A DNA stretch of 33,621 nucleotides. It comes from Streptomyces capoamus (GTDB taxonomy: Bacteria > Actinomycetota > Actinomycetes > Streptomycetales > Streptomycetaceae). Shown here one piece after another: positions 32,020 to 33,621 of the stretch (positions are counted from its first letter, which is position 1; every line of letters begins with the position of its first letter). The notes beneath the pieces were generated by a model, which was given only the letters and a program-made list of their open reading frames with translations, searched no databases and was not told the origin of the DNA. The translations under genes and the position numbers were made by a program. The stretch spans positions 352,119-385,739 of the forward strand of contig NZ_BNBF01000003.1 in NCBI RefSeq assembly GCF_014654935.1, given 5' to 3'.

Positions 32020-33621
32020 ATGAGCGATGCGGGTGACGGCAACAGCGGCAGACGGGTTGTCGACGGGCGGTTCGAGCTGAGGGAACGGCTCGGCGGTGGC
32101 GGTATGGGCATGGTCTGGACGGCACAGGACCTCGTCCTGCACCGGAGCGTAGCCGTCAAGGAGGTCCGGCCGCCGGATCCGGACCTCGCCGAGTACGACC
32201 CGGAAGCCGCCCGGATGCTGCGGGAACGGGTCCTGCGGGAGGCCCGCGCCCTGGCCCGGGTCGCCCACCCCAACGTGGTGACGATCCACCACATCGTGGA
32301 CGGCGGCCCGGGAACGTATCCCTGGATCGTCATGGAGCTGGTCACCGGTGGCTCCCTGGCCGACCGCCTCGCCCGCGGGCCCATGGAGCCGCGGGAGGCG
32401 GCGCTGCTCGGCCGCGAGGTGCTGGCCGCGCTGCGGGCGGCACACGAGGCGGGCATCCAGCACCGTGACGTGAAACCGGCCAACGTCCTGCTGCGCCCGG
32501 ACGGCCGTCCGGTGCTCACCGACTTCGGCATCGCGGCGATCCGCGAGGCGACCACGCTCACCGCGACGGGGTCGGTCATCGGCACCCCCGACTACATGGC
32601 ACCGGAACGCGTCGCAGGGCACGAAGGGGGCCCCGCCTCGGACTTGTGGTCGCTGGCGATGATGCTCTACACCGCCGTGGAGGGCCGTCACCCGCTGCGC
32701 AGGGGCACCACGCTGGCCACGCTCGCGGCCGTGCTCAGCGAACCGGTTCCGCCACCGGTGCGGGCCGGTGCGCTGGGCGACGTCCTGGTCCGGGTCCTCG
32801 TCCGCGACGCCGCGGCACGCCCCGGTGCCGGGGAACTGGACCGGATGCTGGAGGCTGCGGCCCGCAAGCCCCGCACACCCGCCTCCTCCTCCCTGCGACC
32901 CCCGCCCGCCGTACCGGCTCCCGGGACGGAGACCACGGGGACGCCGGCCTTCGGCCCACCGCCCGCCATGCGGCCAGGTCCCTACGACGCCCGGCCCGAG
33001 CACATGGTGCATCCGGAACCGTACGACGCCCGGCCCGAGCACACGGTGCCGTTGAAGCCGCAAGGCGCCCGGCCTGAGCCCACGACCGTGCCGCCCCGCG
33101 AACGCGACCGCGACAGCGGTCGCCGTCGGCGCTGGACGCTGGCAGGGTTGCCCGTCGCGGTGGCCGCACTCGCGGGCACGCTCATATGGACGCTCTGGCC
33201 CGAGGGCCGTACCCCGCCGTCCGGGGCCTCGGGGGCCTCCAGGACATCCGGGCCGCCCTCGGCCCCCGCCGGCGCGCAGGCCAGGACATCGTCGCCGAGC
33301 GGCCCGGCTTCCTCCGCGTCGCCCGCCGGCGATACGGGGACGGGCACGGGGGACCTGCTGACTCCGGCCGGTATCCGCACCGCCGTGCGGGCGTTCGAGA
33401 AGGAGACCGGCCGGAACCGGTTCGGCAGCCTCACGGTGTACCCGCAGTACATCGACGCCCGATTGATGGTGAAGGGCAGCGCCACCAAGTACGACACGTA
33501 CACGTACCGTGCCGGGGAGGGCGTGCAGAAGGGCATCATCAGCTCCACGCTGCCCGGCAACACGACACCCGTCACCCTGGACGGTTTCGACTGGGACGCG
33601 GTGCCCGCGCTGCTGCGCGAG
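32020..33621 (+). CDS. Membrane Ser/Thr protein kinase, 3' truncated
   Basis: The frame starts at ATG 32020 and is still open at the window end (534 codons seen). The kinase domain at about residues 17-280 has all key residues: the glycine loop GGGGMGMVW, Lys47, HRDVKPAN with Asp150, DFG at 168-170 and an APE-like MAPERV. It is of the Hanks type common in actinobacteria. A Pro-rich linker with a 39-base-period repeat follows, then one transmembrane helix at about 370-390 (LAGLPVAVAALAGTLIW). The start of an extracellular domain follows (TVYPQYIDARLMVKG). It should sense an outside signal and phosphorylate cytoplasmic proteins; the ligand is unknown. Confidence 0.9.
   Translation, partial: MSDAGDGNSGRRVVDGRFELRERLGGGGMGMVWTAQDLVLHRSVAVKEVRPPDPDLAEYDPEAARMLRERVLREARALARVAHPNVVTIHHIVDGGPGTYPWIVMELVTGGSLADRLARGPMEPREAALLGREVLAALRAAHEAGIQHRDVKPANVLLRPDGRPVLTDFGIAAIREATTLTATGSVIGTPDYMAPERVAGHEGGPASDLWSLAMMLYTAVEGRHPLRRGTTLATLAAVLSEPVPPPVRAGALGDVLVRVLVRDAAARPGAGELDRMLEAAARKPRTPASSSLRPPPAVPAPGTETTGTPAFGPPPAMRPGPYDARPEHMVHPEPYDARPEHTVPLKPQGARPEPTTVPPRERDRDSGRRRRWTLAGLPVAVAALAGTLIWTLWPEGRTPPSGASGASRTSGPPSAPAGAQARTSSPSGPASSASPAGDTGTGTGDLLTPAGIRTAVRAFEKETGRNRFGSLTVYPQYIDARLMVKGSATKYDTYTYRAGEGVQKGIISSTLPGNTTPVTLDGFDWDAVPALLRE
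32980..33090 (+). repeat. 39-bp-period in-frame repeat in the kinase linker
   Basis: Units start at 32980, 33019 and 33058. The first two encode PYDARPEH-M/T-V almost identically; the third is diverged (GARPEP). The repeat lies in the disordered linker between kinase domain and membrane helix, so length changes would alter the tether only. Confidence 0.85.

Noticed and set aside
1..33621. tRNA, rRNA, CRISPR arrays, insertion sequences, phage integrase
   Set aside because: No cloverleaf with CCA-type end, no spaced identical repeats with unique spacers, and no transposase or integrase motifs were found on reading either strand.

Overview
The window is a high-GC actinomycete chromosome segment, most likely Streptomyces. 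The codons end mostly in G or C, GTG and TTG starts are common, ribosome sites are GGAGG/AAGGAG type, and many genes belong to families typical of streptomycetes. No rRNA, tRNA, CRISPR array, transposase or integrase is visible. The first gene (CocE-type hydrolase) and the last gene (Ser/Thr protein kinase) run off the ends.

Layout. (1) 1-2343: the hydrolase and a protein ending in a barstar-like domain. (2) 2503-4596: an unusual single reading frame that joins an ABC-transporter ATPase to the tail of a secreted phosphoesterase. (3) 4695-7510: a LysR regulator divergent from an NAD-dependent epimerase-like protein and an aldo/keto reductase. (4) 7546-8965: two small lipoproteins flanking a 52-residue acidic protein. 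(5) 9545-17352: a tightly packed plus-strand operon encoding an adenosylhomocysteinase-like NAD enzyme, two Gfo/Idh/MocA oxidoreductases, a radical SAM enzyme, a possible 28-residue peptide, an MFS exporter and an unrecognised 430-residue protein. This looks like a small biosynthetic gene cluster with its own export. (6) 17401-26233: seven minus-strand genes, most for exported or membrane proteins. They include a 1,319-residue secreted protein with lytic-transglycosylase-like, golvesin-like and SGNH-hydrolase regions, and a mycosin-like subtilase in which all three catalytic residues appear to be replaced. (7) 26234-27196: a gene-free stretch rich in hairpins and short repeats. (8) 27197-28819: two small ORFs and a membrane-anchored protein with two helix-turn-helix regions. 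(9) 28921-30557: a TetR regulator with clear palindromic operator candidates, divergent from two small membrane proteins. (10) 30632-33621: a methyltransferase, a P-loop kinase-like protein and the truncated Ser/Thr kinase.

The best candidates for undescribed biology are the 9545-17352 operon, whose gene combination I do not recognise as a known pathway, and the exoprotein locus headed by the apparently dead subtilase. The ABC/phosphoesterase chimera is the clearest structural oddity. It is either a recent in-frame deletion or an assembly join. All family assignments are from reading the translated sequence; no database search was possible.
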